From the NCBI GenBank assembly GCA_009840165.1, contig VXOG01000104.1, positions 1 through 64,000 on the forward strand: a DNA stretch of 64,000 nucleotides. Reading direction: 5' to 3'. The first letter of the stretch is position 1. The number at the start of each line of letters is the position of its first letter. A program made the position numbers and the translations under genes. The notes beneath the pieces were generated by a model. The model worked only from the letters and a program-made list of their open reading frames with translations. It was not told where the DNA came from and did not search any database. Shown here piece by piece: positions 7,549 through 15,449 of the stretch. This DNA comes from Chloroflexota bacterium. GTDB taxonomy: Bacteria > Chloroflexota > Dehalococcoidia > Lucifugimonadales > UBA3495.

Positions 7549-9177
7549 TCAACGGCGAATCTGGATGCCAGCCTCTTCTCGGTCGAAGCAGCCGGCGATG
7601 AGGTCCTCCCGCTCCTGGCGCAACACGTCCTTGCGGACCCGCAGGCTGGGAGTGCGCGGCAACTCGTCCCGAACTTCGATATAGCGGGGGACTTTGAAAT
7701 ACGCCAAGTTGTCGGCGCACCAGTAGATCACGTCCTCCGGCCGAACGGTTTCCCCCGGTCGCGGGGTGACGTATGCTTTGACTTCATCCTCACCCAGCTC
7801 GGACGGGACGGCAATGATGGCGCAGTCGAGCACAGTTTCGTGCCGCTTGATCACGTCCTCGACTTCCTGGGACGAGATGTTCTCGCCACGCCGCCGTATG
7901 ACGTCCTTTTTCCGATCCACGAAGTAGAGGTAGTTGTCATCGTCGATCCATCCCAGATCGCCGGTGAACAACCACCCGTTGCGCAGCGAAGCGTTGGTCT
8001 CGGTTTCGTTGCGCCAGTATCCGACCATGGTGGCAGGGTTTTTGATGGTGATTTCGCCGGGCGTTCCGTTGGGGACGGCGTTGCCGTCGTCGTTCACGAT
8101 GCGCACGGTGTTGTCAAAGGACGGGTCGGGATGCTGTCGGGGTTTACCTGACGAATTCGGCCGCCGTTCGCCGCGAATGGCTTCGATGGTGCCGTAACAG
8201 GTTTCCGTCATGCCGAAACCGACGATAATGTCGGTGCCGAATCGCTCTTCAAACTCGGCCAGAAATTCCGGCGAGAAGGCCGGAGAACCATAAAAGAGCC
8301 GCACGGTATTGTCACGGTCGTCGGGCTGAGGGTCGTTTTTCGCCAGCACCGGCATCATCATGCCGATGAAATTGACCACGGTGGCGCGGGCGTCCCGCAC
8401 CTGCTGCCAGAACCGGGACGCGCTGAACCGGTCCTGCACCACGAGAGTGGCGCCGGACGCCAGCGTCCCCATGGTGCTGTAGTACTGGGCATTAGCGTGG
8501 AAATAGGGGAGGCAGGTGAAGAAACGGTCGTCCGGGGTGGCCTGCGTCCAGAGCGCGAAGCCCTGCCCCGCCGAAACGTACATCTGGTGAGTAACCTGCA
8601 CGCCCTTGGGGTTGCCGGTGGTGCCGGAAGTGTACTGGAGCATCGATATGTCCGCTGGAGCCACGGGCGGCAACTCAGTAATGGCATCGGCATCGGACAG
8701 CAACTTGGAGTAGTCCTGCCAGCCGGCGAGTTCGGCATTCCCCACCAGGAGCCGATTCCGCACGCAGGGGGCGACGTCGGCGGCCTGCGTCGCCACCTCG
8801 GCCAGGCTTTCGTGAGCGACGAGGGCGGAAGCTTCAGCGTTGTTCAGGATGTAGGCCATCTCGTCCCGGCGGTACGCGGTGTTGATGGTTACCGCGATGC
8901 CGCCAATGAGAGCCAGGCCGAACCAGGTGTAGAGCACTTCGGGCACGTTGGGCAGGAACAGACACACCCGGTCGCCGTGGCCAATGCCCATAGAACGGAA
9001 CATGCCGGCCGCCTTCCGGCACCGTTCCATAAACTGCCGGTAGGTAATTCCCTGTCCGGCAATCTCGACAAATACCTTTTCGGGATAGGTGGCGGTTACG
9101 ATTTCCAGAAATTCGCCGAGGGACTTCTCCCATGATCGACGATCAGATAGGGGTTCCAAACCAAGAATGCTGCTCAT
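7549..9177 (-). CDS. AMP-forming acyl-CoA ligase
   Basis: A 542-residue ANL-superfamily enzyme that activates a carboxylic acid as acyl-AMP and transfers it to CoA. Motifs are the phosphate loop YTSGTTGNPKG (about 180-190), GFGMTETCYG, TGDLGW (about 404), and the hinge DRKKDVIRRRGENIS. In the C-terminal PRTPSLRVRK (about 507) the usual Gly-Lys of the A10 motif is Leu-Arg, so the adenylation lysine is either displaced or absent. It resembles the CaiC-like ligases. The gene is divergent from the DUF35/thiolase pair, which may act on its products. Confidence 0.92.
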   Translation of the reverse strand: MSSILGLEPLSDRRSWEKSLGEFLEIVTATYPEKVFVEIAGQGITYRQFMERCRKAAGMFRSMGIGHGDRVCLFLPNVPEVLYTWFGLALIGGIAVTINTAYRRDEMAYILNNAEASALVAHESLAEVATQAADVAPCVRNRLLVGNAELAGWQDYSKLLSDADAITELPPVAPADISMLQYTSGTTGNPKGVQVTHQMYVSAGQGFALWTQATPDDRFFTCLPYFHANAQYYSTMGTLASGATLVVQDRFSASRFWQQVRDARATVVNFIGMMMPVLAKNDPQPDDRDNTVRLFYGSPAFSPEFLAEFEERFGTDIIVGFGMTETCYGTIEAIRGERRPNSSGKPRQHPDPSFDNTVRIVNDDGNAVPNGTPGEITIKNPATMVGYWRNETETNASLRNGWLFTGDLGWIDDDNYLYFVDRKKDVIRRRGENISSQEVEDVIKRHETVLDCAIIAVPSELGEDEVKAYVTPRPGETVRPEDVIYWCADNLAYFKVPRYIEVRDELPRTPSLRVRKDVLRQEREDLIAGCFDREEAGIQIRR

Positions 9178-9283
9178 GCGAATAACTCAAAAGACGCTTA
9201 CGGGCGGAATTACAGGCAGAATCACGCTAACACGCGGGGCCGGCACGGTCAATAGTGGAGCTTACTGTGAGGTGTGCAATCGT

Positions 9284-9312
9284 TTGACACCGTACCGGGG
9301 CGGTTCTAAACT
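9284..9312 (+). promoter_or_regulatory. Sigma70-type promoter for the DUF35/thiolase pair
   Basis: A perfect -35 TTGACA (9284-9289), a 17-base spacer and a -10 TAAACT (9307-9312). The predicted start near 9320 argues that the DUF35 reading frame begins at 9329 or later, rather than at upstream in-frame codons. Confidence 0.6.
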
Positions 9313-9361
9313 TCGCAGCGTATTCCAAATGATGCCGCCCTGCCGGCTTGGTGAGTTGCAC

Positions 9362-9769
9362 GTGCCTGTTTCAGTTGATGAACGCTGCCTGCGTTTGAGC
9401 TCCGAAGATGGTTCCCAGGGAACGTTATTAGGAATGCGCTGCCAGGAATGCGGAGTTGTCGTATTCGGGCCGGCTACCTTCTGTCAGTCCTGCACGTCGC
9501 CCCGGTTGGAACAGATTGAGTTGGCAACCGAAGGCATCCTTTACAGCTACACCATCGTCCGCGTGCCGCCGCCTGGCTGGCCGGGCCCGGTGCCCTACGT
9601 GCTTGGCGAAGTGGAGTTGCCGGAAGGCCCGCACGTTCTGGCGGAGGTCGTTGATTGCCAGCAGGGCGCCCTGCGAGTCGGAATACCCATGACGCTGGCG
9701 CTGCAGCCCGTTGCCATGCCCGAGGTTCCGGATTCGGAGCGGGTAGTGTACAAGTGGCGGCCGGCATAG
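9362..9769 (+). CDS. DUF35 zinc-ribbon/OB-fold protein
   Basis: A 135-residue protein from a GTG at 9362, with GGTGAG 6 bases upstream and a promoter at 9284-9312. ATGs at 9329 and 9332 are alternatives but leave almost no leader. A rubredoxin-like zinc ribbon (CQEC and CQSC, about residues 27-47) precedes an OB fold (YSYTIVRVPPPGW through VYKWRPA). DUF35 proteins pair with SCP2-type thiolases, binding acyl-CoA and forming an aldolase or thiolase complex. The thiolase gene follows after 64 bases, so the two are a likely functional unit. Confidence 0.88.
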   Translation: MPVSVDERCLRLSSEDGSQGTLLGMRCQECGVVVFGPATFCQSCTSPRLEQIELATEGILYSYTIVRVPPPGWPGPVPYVLGEVELPEGPHVLAEVVDCQQGALRVGIPMTLALQPVAMPEVPDSERVVYKWRPA

Positions 9770-9779
9770 AAAGAAGTCC

Positions 9780-9822
9780 ACCCTCACCCTAACCCTCTCC
9801 CATCAGGAGAGAGGGGAGCTTT
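9780..9822. repeat. CCCTCACCCTAACCCTCTCCC palindromic repeat
   Basis: The gap between the DUF35 and thiolase genes carries CCCTCACCCTAACCCTCTCC followed by an inverted GGAGAGAGGGG arm. The same unit recurs in degraded form near 10990 and inverted inside the MITE at 58064. It is a dispersed intergenic element inside a presumed operon. Confidence 0.65.
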
Positions 9823-9833
9823 AGGAGCATACG

Positions 9834-10988
9834 ATGACGCAGTTTCGGCCAGGGCGCGATGTTTACGTAGTCGGTGTGGGTCTTCATTCCTTCGGAAGGT
9901 TTCCGGAGCAAAGCCTATCTGACCTTGCCCGCGACGCAGTGGTGGACGCGCTCCGCGATTCGGGCGTGCCCTGGACGGCCATCCCGGTGGCTTACTTCGG
10001 CCACGTCTATTATCACGGCATGTCGGTGGGCGAGACGACGCTGGCGCAGTTAGGGCTGACGGGGGTACCCATCATCAACGTGGAGAATGCCTGCTCCAGC
10101 GGATCTACGGCGTTCTGGCAGGCATACTGGGGCATCACTTCCGGCGTCTTCGATATGGCGCTGGCCTTCGGAGCGGAGAAAGTCCCCGGCGGGCCGGTGA
10201 CGGTGACCGCCGAAAACAGCCCAGCCCGCTATGTCGGGGGCGATCACATGATGGCGGGTTATGCCCTCCGTATGACCCGGTACATGGAGGAAACAGGCGC
10301 GCCGGCATCTGCTTTTGCCCGGGTGACCGTTAAGGCGCGGCAGAATGCCTCGATGAATCCCTACGCCCACCGTAAGGATACCTACTCGGTGGAGGACGTG
10401 TTGAACTCGCGGCTGATTGCCGACCCGCTCACGCTCTACCAGTGCTGTCCCACCAGCGAGGGCGGTGCGGCTGCCGTCCTCTGCGCCGGCGATGCGCTGG
10501 ACGCCCACGGCATTAACCGCAACCGCGCCATACGCATTGCCGCAGCCGCCCTGACCTCGGGGAACTACAACGGACGGGGCAGCGACCATTCCGCGTTCAG
10601 CCCCTATCGCACTGAGCCGGCGGCGCTGCAAGCCTACGAGATGGCGGGCATCGGCCCGGAGGACGTTGACATCGTGCAGGTGCACGACGCGGCCACCATC
10701 GGCGAGTTGCAGCAGGTTGAAGCCTTGCAGCTGTTCCCCTACGGCGAGGCTTGGCAAGCGACGGTCGAAGGGCGAACGTCACTCACGGGCGACGTTCCGG
10801 TGAATACCGACGGCGGGCTGCTGGCCATGGGCCACCCATTCGGCGCGACGGGAATCCGCCAGGTCCATGAGACGGTCACGCAACTGCGCGGCGAAGCCGG
10901 GCCGCGACAGGTGGAAAATCCCCGGGTAGGGGTAGCGCAGTGTTCCGGGGCTGGCGACGTAACAACGGTGCATATTTTCACCCGGTAA
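9834..10988 (+). CDS. Thiolase (SCP2/lipid-transfer type)
   Basis: A 384-residue thiolase-fold protein. The nucleophilic Cys is near 86 in NVENACSSGS; the second-half His near 333 is in AMGHPFGATG and the Cys near 369 in AQCSGAGD. VQVHDAATIGELQ (about 283-295) is the usual third block, where SCP2 thiolases have HD rather than the NEAF of biosynthetic thiolases. Paired with the adjacent DUF35 protein it may cleave or form C-C bonds in branched or steroid-like acyl-CoAs. Substrate not readable. It is preceded by a repeat but shares strand and context with the DUF35 gene. Confidence 0.92.
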   Translation: MTQFRPGRDVYVVGVGLHSFGRFPEQSLSDLARDAVVDALRDSGVPWTAIPVAYFGHVYYHGMSVGETTLAQLGLTGVPIINVENACSSGSTAFWQAYWGITSGVFDMALAFGAEKVPGGPVTVTAENSPARYVGGDHMMAGYALRMTRYMEETGAPASAFARVTVKARQNASMNPYAHRKDTYSVEDVLNSRLIADPLTLYQCCPTSEGGAAAVLCAGDALDAHGINRNRAIRIAAAALTSGNYNGRGSDHSAFSPYRTEPAALQAYEMAGIGPEDVDIVQVHDAATIGELQQVEALQLFPYGEAWQATVEGRTSLTGDVPVNTDGGLLAMGHPFGATGIRQVHETVTQLRGEAGPRQVENPRVGVAQCSGAGDVTTVHIFTR

Positions 10989-10989
10989 C

Positions 10990-11032
10990 AATTCACCCTC
11001 ACCCCGGCCCTCTTTTATCAAGGGAGAGCGTG
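10990..11032. repeat. Degenerate copy of the CCCTCACCC repeat
   Basis: CACCCTCACCCCGGCCCTC followed by ATCAAGGGAGAG resembles the unit at 9780, with an imperfect inverted arm, in the gap downstream of the thiolase. Confidence 0.5.
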
Positions 11033-11047
11033 TAAAGGGTCAGGCGT

Positions 11048-11332
11048 ATGGCGAACTATCTGATAATGGCGGCGATGAAGGGCCGGTTCATGTCGGAACA
11101 GGGCAACCTGTACGACAATTTTCAGATGCTTGGCTATGTGGAGGGGGCGTCGCCCTTTGACGCGGTGGCGGCCTTTTTCGACCAGCCGAAATTTCCCATC
11201 GTGTGGGCGGACGTGGAGTACATGTGGGCGGAGAGGCTGGCGGACGACCCCTCAACCGGGCACCACGGAGAGTACGAAAGGGTGTATATAGCCTCGCTCC
11301 GCGAACGCTGGGAGGGCAGTTCACGGAATTGA
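11048..11332 (+). CDS. Hypothetical 94-residue protein
   Basis: Not recognised. It is a soluble protein of 94 residues rich in aromatic residues (Tyr, Phe, Trp), with the pattern NLYDNFQMLGYVEG and a central FPIVWADVEYMWAERLAD. There is no signal peptide, Cys cluster or repeat. It lies on the thiolase strand after a degenerate repeat, and codon use looks like its neighbours, which supports it being a real gene. Confidence 0.6.
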   Translation: MANYLIMAAMKGRFMSEQGNLYDNFQMLGYVEGASPFDAVAAFFDQPKFPIVWADVEYMWAERLADDPSTGHHGEYERVYIASLRERWEGSSRN

Positions 11333-11359
11333 CGGCGATACCGTACTCACAGTTATGCT
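11329..11359 (+). promoter_or_regulatory. Possible promoter of the Ala-rich small protein
   Basis: TTGACG (11329-11334) overlaps the previous stop codon and is separated by 19 bases from TATGCT (11354-11359). The spacing is long, so this is a weak prediction. Confidence 0.35.
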
Positions 11360-11391
11360 ATGATGACTGAAATACATCAGAGGACGCAAAA

Positions 11392-11613
11392 ATGACCACA
11401 ACGGAACCCTCCGCTCCTGCCGTTCTGCGTGAAGCTGCTGAAGCCCATGGTCAAGCCGGTCGCGCGTTCGCAGCAGCGTCCGCATCGCTGCATAGCTTGG
11501 CGGTGTCGGCAGAGGCCGCTCGCGTTGCGGTTGACACCGCGTCCAATGCCTTCATTCGCGCCGAGGCTGCGCTAATCCGCGCTGCCGAAGCGCTGGAAGC
11601 GTCCAGCGATTAA
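11392..11613 (+). CDS. Small alanine-rich helical protein
   Basis: A 73-residue protein with a clear AGAGGA ribosome-binding site 8 bases before its ATG. About one third of residues are Ala, in heptad-like spacing with Leu, Val and Glu from residue 10 to the end, predicting one or two amphipathic helices or a coiled coil. There are no Cys, Trp or membrane segments. It resembles small phasin-like or structural helical proteins only in composition, and no function is assigned. It ends convergently with the HpaI-type aldolase. Confidence 0.6.
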   Translation: MTTTEPSAPAVLREAAEAHGQAGRAFAAASASLHSLAVSAEAARVAVDTASNAFIRAEAALIRAAEALEASSD

Positions 11614-11693
11614 GCGCATCGGGCCGGATTGGATCCCGGCCCGGCCCGTCGTTCCTATATCAGCCGCGAGAAGTGCGTGCAGGCCGTTTGCGG

Positions 11694-12476
11694 CTACAGA
11701 CTGGCCGCTTTCCCCCGCAGCCGGGTGAAGTCGGTGCGGAATCCCTCCGCCAGGGCTCGGCGGTCGGTGCCGTGCAGGACGAACCGGGCGCCCTGTTCGA
11801 TCCAGTACTCCGACAGTTCCGGCGTTTGATGGTGGACCAGCGTGGGGATGCTGCGCGCCTCGCATTTATCGATGATTCCCTTCACGGTGGTCTTGTAGAT
11901 TTCCTGGCCGTAGTCGTCGGGTACGCCCAGCGAGATGCTCATGTCGTTGGGGCCGACGAATATGGCGTCGATCTGAGGCACGTCGAGGATGGCGTCCAGG
12001 TTGTCAACGGCGGCTTGGCTCTCGATGCCGATGATGCAGATGTTGTTGCGATTCCGCGCCTCCAGATACTCCCGGCTGGCATTGCTGGGGAAGTCACCGG
12101 TTTCCAGCGCCTGTTCCGCCGCCGCACCCTTCAGCGGGCGGAACTTGGTGGCCTTGACCACCTCACGCACCTCGTCCACGGATTCGCAGTAAGGAGCGAG
12201 GACACCCTGGGCGCCGGCGTCGATGGCCATGGTGACGTAGTGTGAGTCCGGGATCGGGATGCGGACGATGGGGACCACGCTGATGGTGTTGAACATGGTC
12301 AGGTAGTCGCCGAGTTCGCCCCGGCTGCGCGGGCTGTGTTCGGTGTCTATGATCACGTAGTCCAGGCCCACGTCGTCCAGAATCGGGATCCAGCGGGGGC
12401 TGCGATTGATGCTGATCATCGTGCCGAAGATGCGGCCACCTTGTGCGAGAGTGTTTTTGAGATCTGCGCCGCTCAT
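11694..12476 (-). CDS. HpcH/HpaI-type class II aldolase
   Basis: A 260-residue protein from an ATG at 12474-12476, with AAAGGAGAG 9-10 bases upstream. It is a TIM-barrel pyruvate aldolase of the HpaI/citrate-lyase-beta family. It shows VIIDTEHSPRS (barrel strand 2 with the catalytic His), MAIDAGAQGVLAPYCES, the metal-binding Glu in IIGIESQAAVDNLD, and Asp in FVGPNDMSISLG. Such enzymes reversibly cleave 2-keto-3-deoxy or 4-hydroxy-2-oxo acids to pyruvate and an aldehyde. Full length. It is divergent from the RNase D-like gene. Confidence 0.9.
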   Translation of the reverse strand: MSGADLKNTLAQGGRIFGTMISINRSPRWIPILDDVGLDYVIIDTEHSPRSRGELGDYLTMFNTISVVPIVRIPIPDSHYVTMAIDAGAQGVLAPYCESVDEVREVVKATKFRPLKGAAAEQALETGDFPSNASREYLEARNRNNICIIGIESQAAVDNLDAILDVPQIDAIFVGPNDMSISLGVPDDYGQEIYKTTVKGIIDKCEARSIPTLVHHQTPELSEYWIEQGARFVLHGTDRRALAEGFRTDFTRLRGKAASL

Positions 12477-12535
12477 CGAAATGTACTCTCCTTTCATGTT
12501 TGGTCCAACCGACGTTGCCCTCGGTTGGTCGAGGG

Positions 12536-12541
12536 AGTATA
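12536..12541 (-). promoter_or_regulatory. -10 element of the HpaI-type aldolase gene
   Basis: On the minus strand TGCTATACT is an extended -10. The 13 bases at 12538-12550 (TATAGCACGGGGC on the plus strand) recur exactly at 24977-24989 in front of the oxidoreductase operon. No good -35 box is visible. Confidence 0.45.
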
Positions 12542-12653
12542 GCACGGGGCTCAATGATCGCCGCGTTACGTCAAGCGTCCGCCTGTTGTGCTACACTTGT
12601 GTTGTTGTTTTTCGTCACCATGCGATGAAACAGAGCAGCATAAAGGACATCGA

Positions 12654-13799
12654 TTGCGTAACCGGTATCGATACATCAACGAGCAGGCCGAATGGGACGC
12701 CGTAGCCGTGAAGTTGCAGGAATCAGCGCGGCTGGCTCTGGACACTGAGCGCAACGGTCGGTATGCATACCGGGAGCGCATCTGCCTGATACAGATTTCG
12801 GACGGTAACGATACCTACCTGCTAGATCCCCTCACCGTGGGCGACCTCTCCGCCCTGGGGCGCATTTTGGGGGATGAATCCGTGGTCAAGGCCCTGCACG
12901 GATCCGAAGAGGACATCCGGTTCTTCGATCGGGACTTTGGCTTCTCCGTCAACAACTTGTTTGATACCGGCATGGCGGCGCGTTTCCTGGGCGTTGCCCG
13001 GCCCAACCTGGGGGCCGTGCTGGAAGAATTCTGCGGCGTGGTGATCCCAAAAGACCGGCAGTTGCAGATGTCGCACTGGGGATTGAGGCCATTGCCAAGG
13101 GCGGCGTTGGACTACGCGGCCAGCGACGTGCATCACCTGTTGACGCTGGTGGACGAGCTGGACTACCGGCTGGAGAAAACCGGCCGACAAGGTTGGGTAG
13201 GGGAGGAGTGTGAACGGGTAAGCGCGCTCAGGCATCCGCCGGAGGAGCCGCTGGATACGGCTTATCGGCGGGTGAAAGGCTGGGACTCGCTGGATCAGCG
13301 CCAGATGGCCGTGTTGCGAGAACTTTACGCCTTCCGCGACGGCAAAGCGTGCGTGTGGGACATACCGGTGCATCAGGCGGCGAGCAACGATGACCTGCTC
13401 GCGCTGGCGCAGTCGGACGGGATCGTGGAACGCGGAACAGGAGGCATGTTGGCTGGGCGATGCTTCGGCGAATTGCTGGATGCGATCCAACGCGGATTGG
13501 ACGGGCCGGAAGAACCGAAGCCGGAGCGACCCGATGCCCCGCCCGAACCGTGGACGCCGGAACGACGTGAGCGACTGAAATCCCTGAAACGATGGCGGGC
13601 CAAATTGTCGGGCGATCTGGGGATCGCGGTTAGCCACATCTGGCCCACGCCCAGCCTGGAGCGGATTTCCATGCGTCCTGATCTGCTGTGCCGGGAACTG
13701 GCGGGTGGCGAGGGAGAAGTGCGGCGCTGGCAAAACGCCGAGTTCGGCGATAGTTTAATGACGCTGGTGGAAAACTGGCAACTGGATCAGGTTGGGTAA
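12654..13799 (+). CDS. RNase D-like 3'-5' exonuclease with HRDC region
   Basis: The TTG at 12654 has AAAGGA 6 bases upstream and gives 381 residues; an upstream ATG at 12588 would add 22 low-complexity residues. DEDD-family motifs are LALDTERNG (Exo I, Asp and Glu), LHGSEEDIRFF (Exo II region) and the Exo III Tyr-x3-Asp in YAASDVHHL. The C-terminal half (about residues 215-300) is HRDC-like. RNase D trims the 3' ends of tRNA and other RNAs. Exo I has Glu-Arg-Asn where DTEFxR is usual. The gene is divergent from the HpaI-type aldolase. Confidence 0.88.
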   Translation: MRNRYRYINEQAEWDAVAVKLQESARLALDTERNGRYAYRERICLIQISDGNDTYLLDPLTVGDLSALGRILGDESVVKALHGSEEDIRFFDRDFGFSVNNLFDTGMAARFLGVARPNLGAVLEEFCGVVIPKDRQLQMSHWGLRPLPRAALDYAASDVHHLLTLVDELDYRLEKTGRQGWVGEECERVSALRHPPEEPLDTAYRRVKGWDSLDQRQMAVLRELYAFRDGKACVWDIPVHQAASNDDLLALAQSDGIVERGTGGMLAGRCFGELLDAIQRGLDGPEEPKPERPDAPPEPWTPERRERLKSLKRWRAKLSGDLGIAVSHIWPTPSLERISMRPDLLCRELAGGEGEVRRWQNAEFGDSLMTLVENWQLDQVG

Positions 13800-13809
13800 C
13801 ATCCGATCG

Positions 13810-14892
13810 TCATGCGCCGAACGTCATCAGCTCCTCACAGAAGCGGGCGGTATTCACCAGGTCGGGGATGACTACGTATTCGTCGATGGTGTGCATCAGG
13901 TTGGTGGACATCCCAACTACCACACTCTCAATCCCATTCAGCCGGAACACGTTGCCATCGGTGCCGCCGCCGGAGGGCTGGATGTTTGGCTCCAGAGACA
14001 TTTCTCGCATGACGCGCATTACCAGTTGCGCGGTAGCCTCGTTGGGGTCGAGGCGGTACATCTGGAACATCATCTCCAGGTTTTCGGTGATCTCCGCGTC
14101 GGCGTAGCGTGCGCGAATGTTGTTCACCGAATTCAGCAACTGCATCCGCAATAATTCCAGGGATTCCATGTTCATGCTGCGGAATTCGCCGGAGATGGCA
14201 GCCTCGGACGGCACCGCATTGCGCACCGTGCCGCCCGTGATGGTTGCCACGTTGAACGTGGTTTCCGGGTCCATGCGCCCCTGTGGGAGTTCGGCGATCA
14301 GGTCGGTGGCGATCTTGATGGCAGAAAGGCCTTTCTCAGGCTCCACGCCGGCGTGGGCGCCCCGGCCGCGCACGTTGATGTCGAACGCCATGTAGGTCGG
14401 GCTTGCGCCGGTGATCGTATTGACCGGGCCGTTGCCGTCGAAGACCACCGCTTCCCGGCCGCGAATCATGGAGAAATCGAGGTTGGACGCGCCCACAAGC
14501 CCGATTTCCTCGCCGCGAGTGAAAATCACCTCCAGCGGACGCCGGGGCCGTCCCTCTTCCTTAACTGATTCCAACGCTTCCAGGATCGCCGCCACGCCGG
14601 CCTTGCAGTCGCCGCCCAAGATGGTGTTGCCGTCCGAGGTGATGCGATCTCCTACCACCTGGGGCTTGATGCTGCGGCCCGGATCCACCGTATCCATGTG
14701 CGCGGAGAGTATCAGGGGAGTGTCGCCGTCCTCCCGAGCGATGACGTTCCCATGATCGTCGCGAGCCACCTGGAATCCGAGGTTGCTCAGGCGCTCCGAC
14801 ACGTGCAGGGCAACATCCCATTCCTCGCCCGACGGGCTGTCGATTCGCACCAAGTCGCTGAAGTCGTTGACCATTCGTTCCTGGTTCGGCAT
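13810..14892 (-). CDS. M20-family zinc peptidase (tripeptidase T-like)
   Basis: A 360-residue protein from an ATG at 14890-14892, preceded by AGAGG. The M20 zinc site is complete: HMDT (about 72-75), GGDCKAG with the bridging Asp, GEEIGLVGA with the catalytic Glu pair, and the late His in NLMHTIDEY. An RGRGAHAG segment marks the dimerisation domain insert. It resembles PepT/YxeP-like di- or tripeptidases and amidohydrolases. It is full length and cytoplasmic, and ends 10 bases from the RNase D-like gene, convergently. Confidence 0.9.
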   Translation of the reverse strand: MPNQERMVNDFSDLVRIDSPSGEEWDVALHVSERLSNLGFQVARDDHGNVIAREDGDTPLILSAHMDTVDPGRSIKPQVVGDRITSDGNTILGGDCKAGVAAILEALESVKEEGRPRRPLEVIFTRGEEIGLVGASNLDFSMIRGREAVVFDGNGPVNTITGASPTYMAFDINVRGRGAHAGVEPEKGLSAIKIATDLIAELPQGRMDPETTFNVATITGGTVRNAVPSEAAISGEFRSMNMESLELLRMQLLNSVNNIRARYADAEITENLEMMFQMYRLDPNEATAQLVMRVMREMSLEPNIQPSGGGTDGNVFRLNGIESVVVGMSTNLMHTIDEYVVIPDLVNTARFCEELMTFGA

Positions 14893-14933
14893 GGGGCACC
14901 TCTTCGATGGCGGCAATGAATTTCAGGTTGCCT

Positions 14934-14939
14934 ATTATA
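14934..14939 (-). promoter_or_regulatory. -10 TATAAT of the M20 peptidase gene
   Basis: A perfect TATAAT on the minus strand, 42 bases before the peptidase ATG, within the divergent gap shared with the GNAT gene. No convincing -35 box. Confidence 0.45.
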
Positions 14940-14979
14940 TCGCAGGTTATTAGAATGAACATTTGCCACGAGGCAGGTT

Positions 14980-15435
14980 ATGAAAATACGCGCGGCTAAC
15001 ACCTCCGACTCAGCCGCCATCGCGCGATTCAATGCAGCGATGGCCCTGGAATCGGAGGACGTCAACCTGGACATGGACGTTCTGACCGCCGGCGTGGAGG
15101 CGGCGCTGGCGGACACTGGCAGAGCTTTCTACCTTTTGTCGGAAGTGGATGGCGCTCCGGTGGGCCAGTTGATGGTCACGTATGAATGGAGCGATTGGCG
15201 CAACGGCTGGATCTGGTGGATCCAGTCGGTCTATGTGGAGCCGGAACACCGGCGGAAAGGCGTGTACCGGGGACTTTACCGCCGGCTGGAACAGATGGCC
15301 GCTGATGCGGGGAATGTCCGAGGTATTCGTCTGTACGTGATGCGGGATAACCACGTGGCGAAAAGGACTTACGAGTCACTGGGCATGCATCATTCGGAAT
15401 ACGATCTTTACGAAACGGAACTTGAACCTTCCTAG
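14980..15435 (+). CDS. GNAT-family N-acetyltransferase
   Basis: A 151-residue single-domain acetyltransferase with a GAGG site before the ATG. The acetyl-CoA-binding motif A is VYVEPEHRRKGVYRGLYRRL (about 85-104; R-R-K-G-V-Y pyrophosphate loop), followed by LYVMRDNHVAKRTYESLGM (motif B, about 118-136). Such enzymes acetylate amines on small molecules or proteins; the acceptor is unknown. The TPR gene follows 14 bases later. Confidence 0.9.
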   Translation: MKIRAANTSDSAAIARFNAAMALESEDVNLDMDVLTAGVEAALADTGRAFYLLSEVDGAPVGQLMVTYEWSDWRNGWIWWIQSVYVEPEHRRKGVYRGLYRRLEQMAADAGNVRGIRLYVMRDNHVAKRTYESLGMHHSEYDLYETELEPS

Positions 15436-15449
15436 ATGGGAATAGTGTG

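Noticed and set aside
12822-13733. Minus-strand open frame of about 300 codons opposite the RNase D-like gene
   Set aside because: The plus-strand gene carries the DEDD motifs; the antisense frame has no recognisable domain.
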